Shown here in pieces: positions 1 to 5,541 of a stretch of DNA of 5,541 nt (position 1 is the stretch's first letter; each line of letters starts with the position of its first letter). A program made the translations under genes and the position numbers. Below the pieces are notes generated by a model, which made no database searches, had not been told where the DNA came from, and saw only the letters and a list, made by a program, of their open reading frames with translations. This stretch comes from Clostridia bacterium (GTDB taxonomy: Bacteria; Bacillota; Clostridia; Oscillospirales; CAG-382): contig CAAEDF010000003.1 of NCBI GenBank assembly GCA_900754535.1, positions 1 through 5,541 of the forward strand, read 5' to 3'.

Positions 1-2
1 AG

Positions 3-341
3 GAGGGCGGGCCGGTCGTTACCCTGACGACCCGCGTCAAGGAGATGGACTTCGACAAGGAAAAGATGTTCAACGGGGCAGAGGTCTCGGAGGACGGCGA
101 CGAGCTGACCGTCAAGACCAACGTCGTATCGGACGACTTTTCCGTGAAGCTCACGCCCAAGAATATCGGTGCTATCGGCATCAAGATTCGTCGGTCGCAT
201 GTTTCGTTCCGACCGGGCAGCTCCGAGGAGGAAGGATCGTATGTCGATCTCACGTTCAAGGTGCTCGCCTGCTCCGACGGGGAGCTTTACAAGAAGTTCC
301 GCGTCAAGGCCGCAGACTGGGCCGCGCAAGCAGGGGCATAA
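3..341 (+). CDS. Probable phage major tail (tube) protein, C-terminal part
   Basis: This frame is open from the left edge and stops at TAA 339-341, leaving 112 visible residues of a gene that starts upstream. The first in-window ATG (45) is unlikely to be the start, because the frame stays open before it and the AAGGAG beside it touches the ATG with no spacing. The visible protein alternates short beta-type stretches (VVTLTTRV, DELTVKTNVV, DFSVKLTP, YVDLTFKVLA, KKFRVKA) with acidic turns, and ends in an Ala-rich tail (ADWAAQAGA). No catalytic motif, signal peptide or membrane segment is visible. In long-tailed phages the gene directly before the tail assembly chaperone is normally the major tail tube protein, and the beta-rich composition fits. 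The role is therefore inferred mainly from position; another virion or tail-completion protein is possible. The coding call is firm, the function moderate. Confidence 0.6.
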   Translation, partial: EGGPVVTLTTRVKEMDFDKEKMFNGAEVSEDGDELTVKTNVVSDDFSVKLTPKNIGAIGIKIRRSHVSFRPGSSEEEGSYVDLTFKVLACSDGELYKKFRVKAADWAAQAGA

Positions 342-375
342 CATCGCAAGATGCTGACAAGCGGAAAGACGCCCT

Positions 376-399
376 TTGCGGTTGGAGGAGAAACCGCAA
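376..399 (+). other. Perfect 8-bp inverted repeat before the tRNA
   Basis: TTGCGGTT (376-383) is exactly complementary to AACCGCAA (392-399), with an 8-nt purine loop GGAGGAGA. It fills most of the 61-nt gap between the tail-protein stop and the tRNA and ends 3 nt before the tRNA 5' end. There is no T-tract after it, so it does not look like an intrinsic terminator. It could be an RNA processing or insulation hairpin for excising the tRNA from a late transcript. The 5' arm TTGCGG can also pair with CCGCAA at 485-490, which overlaps the tRNA 3' end, so an alternative fold is conceivable. The function is unknown. Confidence 0.5.
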
Positions 400-491
400 T
401 CCGGAGGGTTGGCAGAGTGGCTGAATGCACCTCACCGCTAACGAGGCAAGCCGTCAGGCTTCGGAGGTTCGAATCCTCCACCCTCCGCAAT
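394..491 (+). repeat. 7-bp direct repeat CCGCAAT bracketing the tRNA
   Basis: CCGCAAT occurs at 394-400 and again at 485-491, so the two copies bracket the tRNA gene almost exactly; the second copy overlaps its last bases. This could be a scar of insertion or recombination of a tRNA cassette into the tail operon. A match this short may also be chance, and there is no integrase or transposon end nearby. Treat it as tentative. Confidence 0.3.
403..487 (+). tRNA. tRNA-Ser (anticodon GCU) with abnormal anticodon arm
   Basis: A full class II cloverleaf can be drawn. The acceptor stem is 7 perfect pairs (403-409 with 480-486). The D arm has the 3-bp stem usual for tRNA-Ser (412-414 with 426-428) and the GTGGCTGAA-type loop. 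The long variable arm has 5 pairs (448-452 with 457-461). The T arm has 5 pairs (463-467 with 475-479) and loop TTCGAAT. The discriminator base is G487, typical of serine, and CCA is not encoded. The anticodon arm is CCTCA-CCGCTAA-CGAGG (430-446): four pairs, then an A434/C442 mismatch, anticodon GCT at 437-439 (decodes AGC/AGU), and C436 where U33 is expected. It sits 61 nt after a structural gene and 16 nt before the chaperone ATG, on the same strand. It may be functional, altered to resist anticodon nucleases, or decaying; the sequence alone does not decide. Confidence 0.88.
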
Positions 492-503
492 TTTATTCAG
501 AAT

Positions 504-1022
504 ATGGAACAGACTACTATCGAAAGCCGCGTCGCATCGGCCATACTCGAAAGAAATGTAGGGAATATCGAGATTGAGGGTGTCACCTACGAAATAGCGC
601 CGCCGTCTATCGCAACGCTCATCGTCGTTTCGGAGTTCATCGCCTCCCTCCCGATTGTGGAGAAAGTGGAGAAAACCGAGATCGTAAATTCCGTACTGCA
701 TCATGCGCGGTTTTTCCGGCCTCTCGGCGACATCGCGGCGACGCTTATCCTCGGAGCGAAGAGCCTCACCGAGGAGCGCGTCGTCGTGCAGGAGAAACGC
801 TATTTGTTCGGTCTCATCAAGCGCAAGAGCAAGAAGAAAATCAAGATCGACAAACGGGCGGAACTCGCCAAAGCCATTTTAGAGAACGTCCGTCCGACGG
901 TTCTGTTCAACGTCGTCGTACAACGGCTTCAAGACATGGAGATCAGCAGTTTTTTCGCCATTACCACTTCCCTGTCAGAGGCGAATATCCTCAAACCGAC
1001 AAAGGAAGTGGTAAAAGGCTGA
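504..1022 (+). CDS. Phage tail assembly chaperone, short form (gpG-like)
   Basis: This is a 172-aa cytoplasmic protein, TGA at 1020-1022. ATG 504 is chosen because the frame, although open back to 351, would otherwise run through the tRNA; 504 is the first ATG after it. The leader (AATTTTATTCAGAAT) lacks a Shine-Dalgarno sequence and is AT-rich, as is common in Bacteroidetes. Residues 1-80 carry helix-forming stretches, and residues 100-118 are strongly basic (LIKRKSKKKIKIDKR). No enzyme motif is visible. The identification rests on three things: the location between a tail protein and the tape measure gene, the size, and a -1 frameshift site near its 3' end, which is the hallmark of the lambda gpG/gpGT family. 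By analogy it binds the tape measure protein and keeps it soluble during tail assembly. The last 21 residues (152-172) are unique to this unshifted form. I do not recognise the family by sequence. Confidence 0.85.
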   Translation: MEQTTIESRVASAILERNVGNIEIEGVTYEIAPPSIATLIVVSEFIASLPIVEKVEKTEIVNSVLHHARFFRPLGDIAATLILGAKSLTEERVVVQEKRYLFGLIKRKSKKKIKIDKRAELAKAILENVRPTVLFNVVVQRLQDMEISSFFAITTSLSEANILKPTKEVVKG

Positions 1023-1255
1023 ACGACAGCATTTGGGCTACCGTTCTCGGAATCGCAAGAACGCTCGGAGTAACAGAGAAATACGCTTTATACGACATCA
1101 GTTATGTAAACGCGATCATGTATAGCCGTGCAATGCCGATGCCCGGCGACAAAGGCGAGAACGGCAACGCGCCGCTTTACGATGGCAGTAAAGACGCGAA
1201 TAACCCTGAAAATTTCACGGATTTCACAGATGACGAGGAGATTGTAAGAATATGA
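504..1255 (+). CDS. Tail assembly chaperone, -1 frameshift fusion (gpGT-like)
   Basis: Predicted as join(504..956, 956..1255): 151 shared residues ending SSFF, then 99 residues read in the -1 frame, 250 aa in all, TGA at 1253-1255. The -1 frame is stop-free from at least 842 to 1252, and I find no ATG, GTG or TTG in it before 1118, so the part beginning NDSIWATVLG (1022 onward) has no credible independent start. A start at ATG 1118 would leave only 45 residues. The T domain has a helical segment (WATVLGIARTLGV, then YALYDISYVNAIMYSRAM) followed by an acidic, Asn/Asp-rich tail (DDEEIVRI). In lambda the T domain contacts the tail tube protein while G coats the tape measure, and the G:GT ratio matters for assembly; the same role is inferred here. 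The alternative is a separately initiated small ORF or a sequencing frameshift, but the slippery site and stem described below argue against both. Confidence 0.82.
950..956 (+). promoter_or_regulatory. -1 ribosomal frameshift slippery heptamer T_TTT_TTC
   Basis: The chaperone codons AGT TTT TTC (948-956) contain the heptamer T_TTT_TTC in the X_XXY_YYZ register needed for tandem -1 slippage, where both the P-site and A-site tRNA-Phe can re-pair. Slippage gives next codon CGC (956-958) and leads straight into the long open -1 frame that ends at 1255. It lies 21 codons before the unshifted stop. Confidence 0.85.
961..1014 (+). promoter_or_regulatory. Frameshift-stimulating RNA stem-loop
   Basis: TTACCACTTCC (961-971) pairs perfectly with GGAAGTGGTAA (1004-1014), an 11-bp stem starting 4 nt after the slippery heptamer. 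The 32-nt interior can fold further: TGTC 973-976 with GACA 998-1001, and GAGG 978-981 with CCTC 989-992, giving a tall, interrupted hairpin. A stable structure a few nucleotides downstream of the heptamer is the standard stimulator of -1 frameshifting. It ends before the unshifted TGA at 1020, so it lies wholly in the dual-coding overlap. Confidence 0.85.
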
Positions 1256-4200
1256 AAAACGACGACGGCGCATTAAGTTTCGGCACGGCGATAGATATGT
1301 CCGGCTTCGATGCCGGCATCGAGCAGATCGAGGGGAAAGTCGCTGGATTGACCTCCAATGTTGAAGTTGAGACTTCCAAAATCTCTCAACTGCTCGCCAA
1401 CGTCCCGACCTTGAATATCGAAGTCGTCACAAATGCGTCGCAATCCCTTTCCACCATCGACACCGCATACGCCGAACTCGACCGAGTGATTGACACCAAC
1501 CGCTCGTCCGTATTGGCGTTGGAGGAGCAATATCGGCAGCTCGGCTCCGAAATCTCGAATCTCGGACGGCAGGCCGCAACTCCCGCTATTCAGGCCGAAT
1601 ACGATGCCCTCAAACAGCAGCAGACGGCGATCAAGGAGAATATAGCGTTACGCAAGAAAATCGTTACCGAGGCCGAGAAAGTCGGCGACGAACTCTATCA
1701 GACCGAACAGCGGTTGAAGAAAGAGGCCGCGGCCGCCGAAAAGAGTGCCAACAGCCAAGTATCGCTCCGCACCCGATTGAGGCAATTACGGGAAGAACTC
1801 GTAATGATGGAGGCATCGGGACAGCGCGGCACGGCACAGTATCGCGCCTTGCAGGAAGAGGCGGGAAAACTCACCGACGCATGGGCCGACGCCACGGCGC
1901 AGGCAACGATCCTCGCCCATGACCAGCGCGGTATGCAGGGTCTTATTTCGGGACTTTCAGGTGTCGCAGGGGCTTTCTCCGTAGCACAGGGCACGATGTC
2001 GCTTTTCGCGGGCGAGAATGAGGATTTGCAAAAGATCATGGTCAAGGTGCAATCCCTCATGGCTATTACCATCGGATTGCAGCAGATACAGCAAACCCTC
2101 AATAAAGATTCGGCATTCACCCTCGTTACCTTGAATGGTCTCAAAGAGTGGTGGAACAAGCTCACGGGACAGAGTGCCGTCGAGCAGGCCGCCGAAACCG
2201 CCGCGACCGAGATCAATACCGCAGCACAGGTAGCCAATGCAACGGCGACGGCCGCCGATACTGCGGCGCAGACGGCCAATAATACAGCTACCGCAGGAGG
2301 GACGGCCGCACAAGTGGCGAATACCGCATCGACAACGGCACAGACTGCCGCGACGACCGCCGGAACCGTCGCTACAAAAGCCATGTCCGTAGCAATGAAA
2401 GGTCTGCGGGCCGCGCTCATTTCTACCGGCATCGGAGCATTGGTCGTTCTTTTGGGGTCGCTCGTGAATTGGCTGATGAAAGCGTTTGAGGCGTCATCGA
2501 AAGCCGATAAGAAATTCGAGGAGCAGCAAGAAATCCTCAAAGCAGGCAACGAAGCCTACATCAAGGCTTCTATGGAGATCGAGAACTACAAAAACAAACT
2601 CGAAAGCTTCAAGGGGACAAAAGCGCAGGAGAAAGAAGTTGTCAAAGAGCTGAACTCCAAATACGGGGAGGCAATGGGTTACTATAAAACCCTTGCCGAA
2701 TGGAAAACCGTCTTAAAGCAAAAGGGCGAGAAGTATTGCGAAATGCTCATGCTCGAAGCACAGGCGCAAGCTCTTTTGACAAAAACGACCGAAGCATATA
2801 TCAAGCTCCAAGAGGTCAGAGCAAAGGCCGAAAACGGCGATTTCAACAAGTGGTGGCGTGGAAAGCGCGGAGATAATCGTGCAGCGCAAAAGGCCATAAA
2901 TGAAGCGCAGGAAGAATACGAAAACTGGAAAAAACAATGGGGAGAGATACAGGAAAAAGCATCTCAGTTCAAAAAAGATAACGACCTCGATTTCCATATC
3001 GACCCGTCCAAAGACAAGTTCGACCCGAAAAAGGCGGCTCTCACGCAAAAGAAATCCATCGAGGAATGGAAGAAAGCGGTCAAGCAGTATATCAAGGATG
3101 CGCATAGCGAGATAGCCGACTATACGATTGAGGCGATGGCAGAGGGACAGTCCAAAGAACTCAATCAGATAGAACTCGATACCGTCCGCAAGCGTAATGC
3201 GTGGCGTCAGCAGTTGCGCCAACTCGCCAAGGTTAGGCAGGATGCCGAGAAGCAATATTACATGTCGCAGAAAGGCGCGACGGAGGTCAAATGGGCCAAT
3301 TCCAAGCGCGGCAAGATGACTATCGACGATTACGTCAAGGAGTTACTCCAAGACCCTAAAATCGCCGAGGAGTTCAATCGCGTATTAACGGCCATCACAG
3401 AGCAGGGAGAGCGGGAAAAGGCCGAAATCCGCAGGAAATACACCGACGCGCTGATTGACGAATACGGCACGGTCGAGCAGAGGATCGAGAAACTCAATCG
3501 GGAGTGGGCGAAGAAACTATCCACTATGCCGACCGAATACCTGCACAACGCGATTAAGCAGATGAACGCCGAGTTTGCCGCATTGGAATCTGCGGATTTC
3601 AAAAAGTCGATCAACTGGGAGAGCGTATTCGGCGACCTCGGAAAACAGTCGTTATCGACCTTGCAATACAACCTCGACAAGATCAAGGCTTATTTCGCCT
3701 CGAACAAGGATTCGATGGGCGCAACCGAGATCAAGGACTATCAAGAAGCGATTACCAAGATGGAGGAGGAAATCGCCTCTCGAAACCCCTTTGTCGCCCT
3801 GCACAAGTCGATCAAGGACATAGGCAACGCCAAAACGGAGTTCGTCGCCGCATTGCAGGCATGGCACGACGCGCAGGATGGGATCACGACCGCGCAGCGG
3901 GAATACAACGAAGCTCTCGCCGTCGAGCAGGCCCTCCGCGAGCAGATTGATTTGGGTACTCTCACGGAGGACAGCGATAAGTACCGCGAAGCCGAAGAAA
4001 ACCTGAAATTGGCGAAATTCCGCGTTGCCGAAGCGACGGAGCGCAACTCGCAGGCTGAACAGCGGGCATTATCCGCACGTAATAATATCACCGTTTCCTA
4101 CAAGAATTTCGCAACGCAACTGCGGGCTGTCGGAGGCGTGATTTCCGGGATCGGCGGCCAAGCGCAGAACCTCGCGGCGATATTCTCCGATGATGTCGCA

Positions 4201-5541
4201 AATGGTATCGGCAAGGCCCTCGATACTATTGACGCGGTATTGGATGCCGCATCGACTGTCATGGATGCCATCGGAGATGTCGGCAAAGGCGTCGCCGAGG
4301 GCGTAGAAGCTACCGTTGATGCAACGGCACAGGGTGCAACGGCCGCAGCAGCAGCCGGAGCCGCCTCTATATCAACCATCGAGAAAGCATCGGTTATCCT
4401 CGCCGTTATTTCGGCGGCTTTGCAGGTCGCTACGGCCATCGCCAACCTCTTCAACGATGACGATTCCAAGCAGAAAGAAATCGAGAACCTGCAACGCCGC
4501 ATCGACCAACTGCAATGGGAACTCGACAATGCCGATACCGTCCGCTTGCAGAATAATGTCGGGGATGCCGTGCAGAAATTGAGGGACATCTACGCCGAAA
4601 CCACGCAGGAGGTATTGCGTCTGCATCTCACATCACAGCAGTACGGCAACTCATGGACACGGATGATCGCCCGGATGCGCTACGATAGCGAGGTATATGA
4701 GAAATCCATCGAGAAGATTGCCGATGCGTATGCAAAGGTAGCCTATACCGCCGATAAAGCCCTCGGAGGGAAGAGATACGACGAAAGCCGCAAGCAGCTC
4801 GAAAACCTTGCAGAGCAGCAGATACTCATTCAGAAACAGATCAATGAGGAGCAAAGCAAGAAAAAGACCGATCACGGCAAGATCGAGGAGTGGCAGCGAC
4901 AGATTCAGGAGATCGCCCAAGAGATGGCATCCATCATCAACGAGATGCTGGAAGACATCATCGGCTATACCGCCGCCGACCTTGCCTCGGAACTCGGAGA
5001 TGCTTTCTTCGAAGCGGCCAAGCAGGGAGAGGATGCGATGGAGGCATGGCGCAAAAAGGTCAATGATATTGTCGCCGATGTTCTGCAAAGAATGCTCGTA
5101 CAGAAGTATTTGGAAGAGCGTATCGGAGGCATTTTCGACAGATACAAAAAAGAATGGTTCGGCAATGACGGCTCGTTCAAAGGCATCGACGCCGTGATCG
5201 GTTCGATGAATGGATTTGCCGGAGAACTCAATCAGGTCGGAGAAGAGTTCAACGCGATCTATCAAGGTCTGTCCGATAGCCTTAAAAATTATTTCACGGG
5301 AGATGCCGAGCGCGAGGGAATGAGCAAGGGGATCGCCACCGCGTCGCAGGATAGCGTCGATGAGAACAACGCCCGCCTGACGACCATTCAGGGGCATACC
5401 TATACCCTCGTACAAGGCATGAATGACCTGAATCGCACGAGCAATGCCGTCCTCGACAAACTGACGGGCATTGAGAAGAATACCTCCGAGGCCAACGACA
5501 AGCTCGATAGGGTCGATAAGAATATCAAGGACATCAAAAAC
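1252..5541 (+). CDS. Phage tail tape measure protein (3' end beyond window)
   Basis: One uninterrupted frame of 1430 residues reaches the right edge. The start is well fixed: ATG 1252 overlaps the chaperone T-frame stop as ATGA, suggesting coupled translation, and an in-frame TGA at 1231-1233 leaves no room upstream. A GAGGAG at 1235-1240 is rather far away for a strong ribosome site. The N-terminal region (about 80-240) is charged and helical, coiled-coil-like. Residues 308-383 are Ala/Thr-rich with 14-residue repeats, followed by a hydrophobic helix at about 387-408 (ALISTGIGALVVLLGSLVNW). Residues 420-930 are long charged helices rich in E, K, Q and W. A second Ala-rich, hydrophobic segment lies at about 1017-1067, then coiled coil (1072-1097). 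Residues 1230-1320 hold an amphipathic section (LGDAFFEAAKQGEDAMEAW), and the end is again coiled-coil (about 1405-1430). This is the usual layout of tape measure proteins, which set tail length and line the tube lumen before DNA ejection. No lysozyme, NlpC/P60 or M23 peptidase motif is visible. Confidence 0.93.
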   Translation, partial: MKNDDGALSFGTAIDMSGFDAGIEQIEGKVAGLTSNVEVETSKISQLLANVPTLNIEVVTNASQSLSTIDTAYAELDRVIDTNRSSVLALEEQYRQLGSEISNLGRQAATPAIQAEYDALKQQQTAIKENIALRKKIVTEAEKVGDELYQTEQRLKKEAAAAEKSANSQVSLRTRLRQLREELVMMEASGQRGTAQYRALQEEAGKLTDAWADATAQATILAHDQRGMQGLISGLSGVAGAFSVAQGTMSLFAGENEDLQKIMVKVQSLMAITIGLQQIQQTLNKDSAFTLVTLNGLKEWWNKLTGQSAVEQAAETAATEINTAAQVANATATAADTAAQTANNTATAGGTAAQVANTASTTAQTAATTAGTVATKAMSVAMKGLRAALISTGIGALVVLLGSLVNWLMKAFEASSKADKKFEEQQEILKAGNEAYIKASMEIENYKNKLESFKGTKAQEKEVVKELNSKYGEAMGYYKTLAEWKTVLKQKGEKYCEMLMLEAQAQALLTKTTEAYIKLQEVRAKAENGDFNKWWRGKRGDNRAAQKAINEAQEEYENWKKQWGEIQEKASQFKKDNDLDFHIDPSKDKFDPKKAALTQKKSIEEWKKAVKQYIKDAHSEIADYTIEAMAEGQSKELNQIELDTVRKRNAWRQQLRQLAKVRQDAEKQYYMSQKGATEVKWANSKRGKMTIDDYVKELLQDPKIAEEFNRVLTAITEQGEREKAEIRRKYTDALIDEYGTVEQRIEKLNREWAKKLSTMPTEYLHNAIKQMNAEFAALESADFKKSINWESVFGDLGKQSLSTLQYNLDKIKAYFASNKDSMGATEIKDYQEAITKMEEEIASRNPFVALHKSIKDIGNAKTEFVAALQAWHDAQDGITTAQREYNEALAVEQALREQIDLGTLTEDSDKYREAEENLKLAKFRVAEATERNSQAEQRALSARNNITVSYKNFATQLRAVGGVISGIGGQAQNLAAIFSDDVANGIGKALDTIDAVLDAASTVMDAIGDVGKGVAEGVEATVDATAQGATAAAAAGAASISTIEKASVILAVISAALQVATAIANLFNDDDSKQKEIENLQRRIDQLQWELDNADTVRLQNNVGDAVQKLRDIYAETTQEVLRLHLTSQQYGNSWTRMIARMRYDSEVYEKSIEKIADAYAKVAYTADKALGGKRYDESRKQLENLAEQQILIQKQINEEQSKKKTDHGKIEEWQRQIQEIAQEMASIINEMLEDIIGYTAADLASELGDAFFEAAKQGEDAMEAWRKKVNDIVADVLQRMLVQKYLEERIGGIFDRYKKEWFGNDGSFKGIDAVIGSMNGFAGELNQVGEEFNAIYQGLSDSLKNYFTGDAEREGMSKGIATASQDSVDENNARLTTIQGHTYTLVQGMNDLNRTSNAVLDKLTGIEKNTSEANDKLDRVDKNIKDIKN
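2218..2385 (+). repeat. Four tandem 42-bp units encoding 14-residue Ala/Thr repeats
   Basis: Within the tape measure protein, residues 323-378 divide into four in-register 14-residue units: TAAQVANATATAAD, TAAQTANNTATAGG, TAAQVANTASTTAQ and TAATTAGTVATKAM. All begin TAA, the first three continue with Q, V or T, then A and N. Residues 309-322 may be a fifth, degenerate unit. At the DNA level the copies have diverged at many third positions, so the repeat is old and maintained as protein. Fourteen residues equal two heptads, which fits a regular helix leading into the hydrophobic segment just after it. Confidence 0.75.

Noticed and set aside
376..402. Intrinsic terminator after the tail protein gene
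   Set aside because: The hairpin is real but no T-tract follows; the next bases run into the tRNA acceptor stem.
438..440. CTA anticodon making the tRNA an amber suppressor
   Set aside because: Centring the loop between the paired stems puts GCT at 34-36. No gene here has an in-frame TAG, and the visible stops are TAA and TGA, so nothing suggests recoding.
351..503. N-terminal extension of the chaperone to ATG 351
   Set aside because: The frame is open but this stretch is the tRNA and its leader; the resulting 51 residues would be a translation of structural RNA.
287..704. Antisense ORFs giving EDSNLR-type and GGGFEPPK-type peptides
   Set aside because: These are well-known spurious translations of the complement of tRNA-Ser genes, not proteins.
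1013..1019. A_AAA_GGC at the end of the chaperone as the slippery site
   Set aside because: Only the P-site codon could re-pair after a -1 slip; it lies at the 3' edge of the stem instead of upstream of it, and the T_TTT_TTC site fits better.
1118..1255. Independent 45-aa gene starting at ATG 1118
   Set aside because: The same frame has a coherent protein-like sequence well upstream of this ATG, reachable by the frameshift, so it is better read as an internal methionine.
1698..2549. 283-aa minus-strand ORF rich in Ala, Val and Cys
   Set aside because: It is the complement of the Ala/Thr-rich part of the tape measure gene; its low-complexity composition mirrors the GC-rich codons opposite.
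2713..3255. 180-aa minus-strand ORF resembling a membrane protein
   Set aside because: It is the complement of charged coiled-coil codons (GAA, AAG, GAG) in the tape measure gene, which automatically yields Phe/Leu-rich sequence.
4651..5415. 254-aa minus-strand ORF with many Leu/Ile residues
   Set aside because: It lies fully opposite the tape measure gene and its hydrophobic runs are complements of Glu/Lys/Asp codons. No promoter or start context supports it.

Overview
The window is a piece of the late tail module of a tailed phage or prophage. Every supported gene lies on the + strand. The gene order is virion/tail protein, tail assembly chaperone with a frameshift extension, then a giant tape measure protein, which is the standard order for long, non-contractile or contractile tails. 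The moderate GC content (mid-50s by eye), the lack of Shine-Dalgarno sequences with an AT-rich leader before one start, the tRNA-Ser without an encoded CCA, and the style of the tape measure protein suggest a Bacteroidales host such as Alistipes or a relative. That host assignment is an inference from sequence style, not from a database match.

Layout: (1) 3-341, C-terminal part of a beta-rich structural protein, probably the major tail protein. (2) 342-402, a short gap holding a perfect 8-bp inverted repeat. (3) 403-487, a class II tRNA-Ser(GCU) with every arm intact except the anticodon arm, which has C instead of the near-universal U33 and an A-C mismatch closing the stem. (4) 504-1022, the short tail assembly chaperone (gpG-like, 172 aa). 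(5) 950-1014, a canonical -1 programmed frameshift signal: slippery heptamer T_TTT_TTC in the correct frame, a 4-nt spacer, then a perfect 11-bp stem. Frameshifting there fuses the chaperone to an open -1 frame ending at 1255, giving a 250-aa gpGT-like product. (6) 1252-5541, the tape measure protein, at least 1430 aa and running off the right edge; its start overlaps the T-frame stop as ATGA.

How they work together (family knowledge plus inference): the chaperone and its frameshifted form coat and recruit the tape measure protein, and the tail tube protein polymerises around it to a length set by the tape measure. The visible 1430 residues imply a tail of about 200 nm or more at roughly 0.15 nm per residue. 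I see no defence system, CRISPR array, insertion sequence or integrase here. The most interesting features are the complete frameshift cassette, for which neither the start-less T frame nor the 11-bp stem has another obvious explanation, and the odd tRNA wedged into the structural operon just upstream of it.
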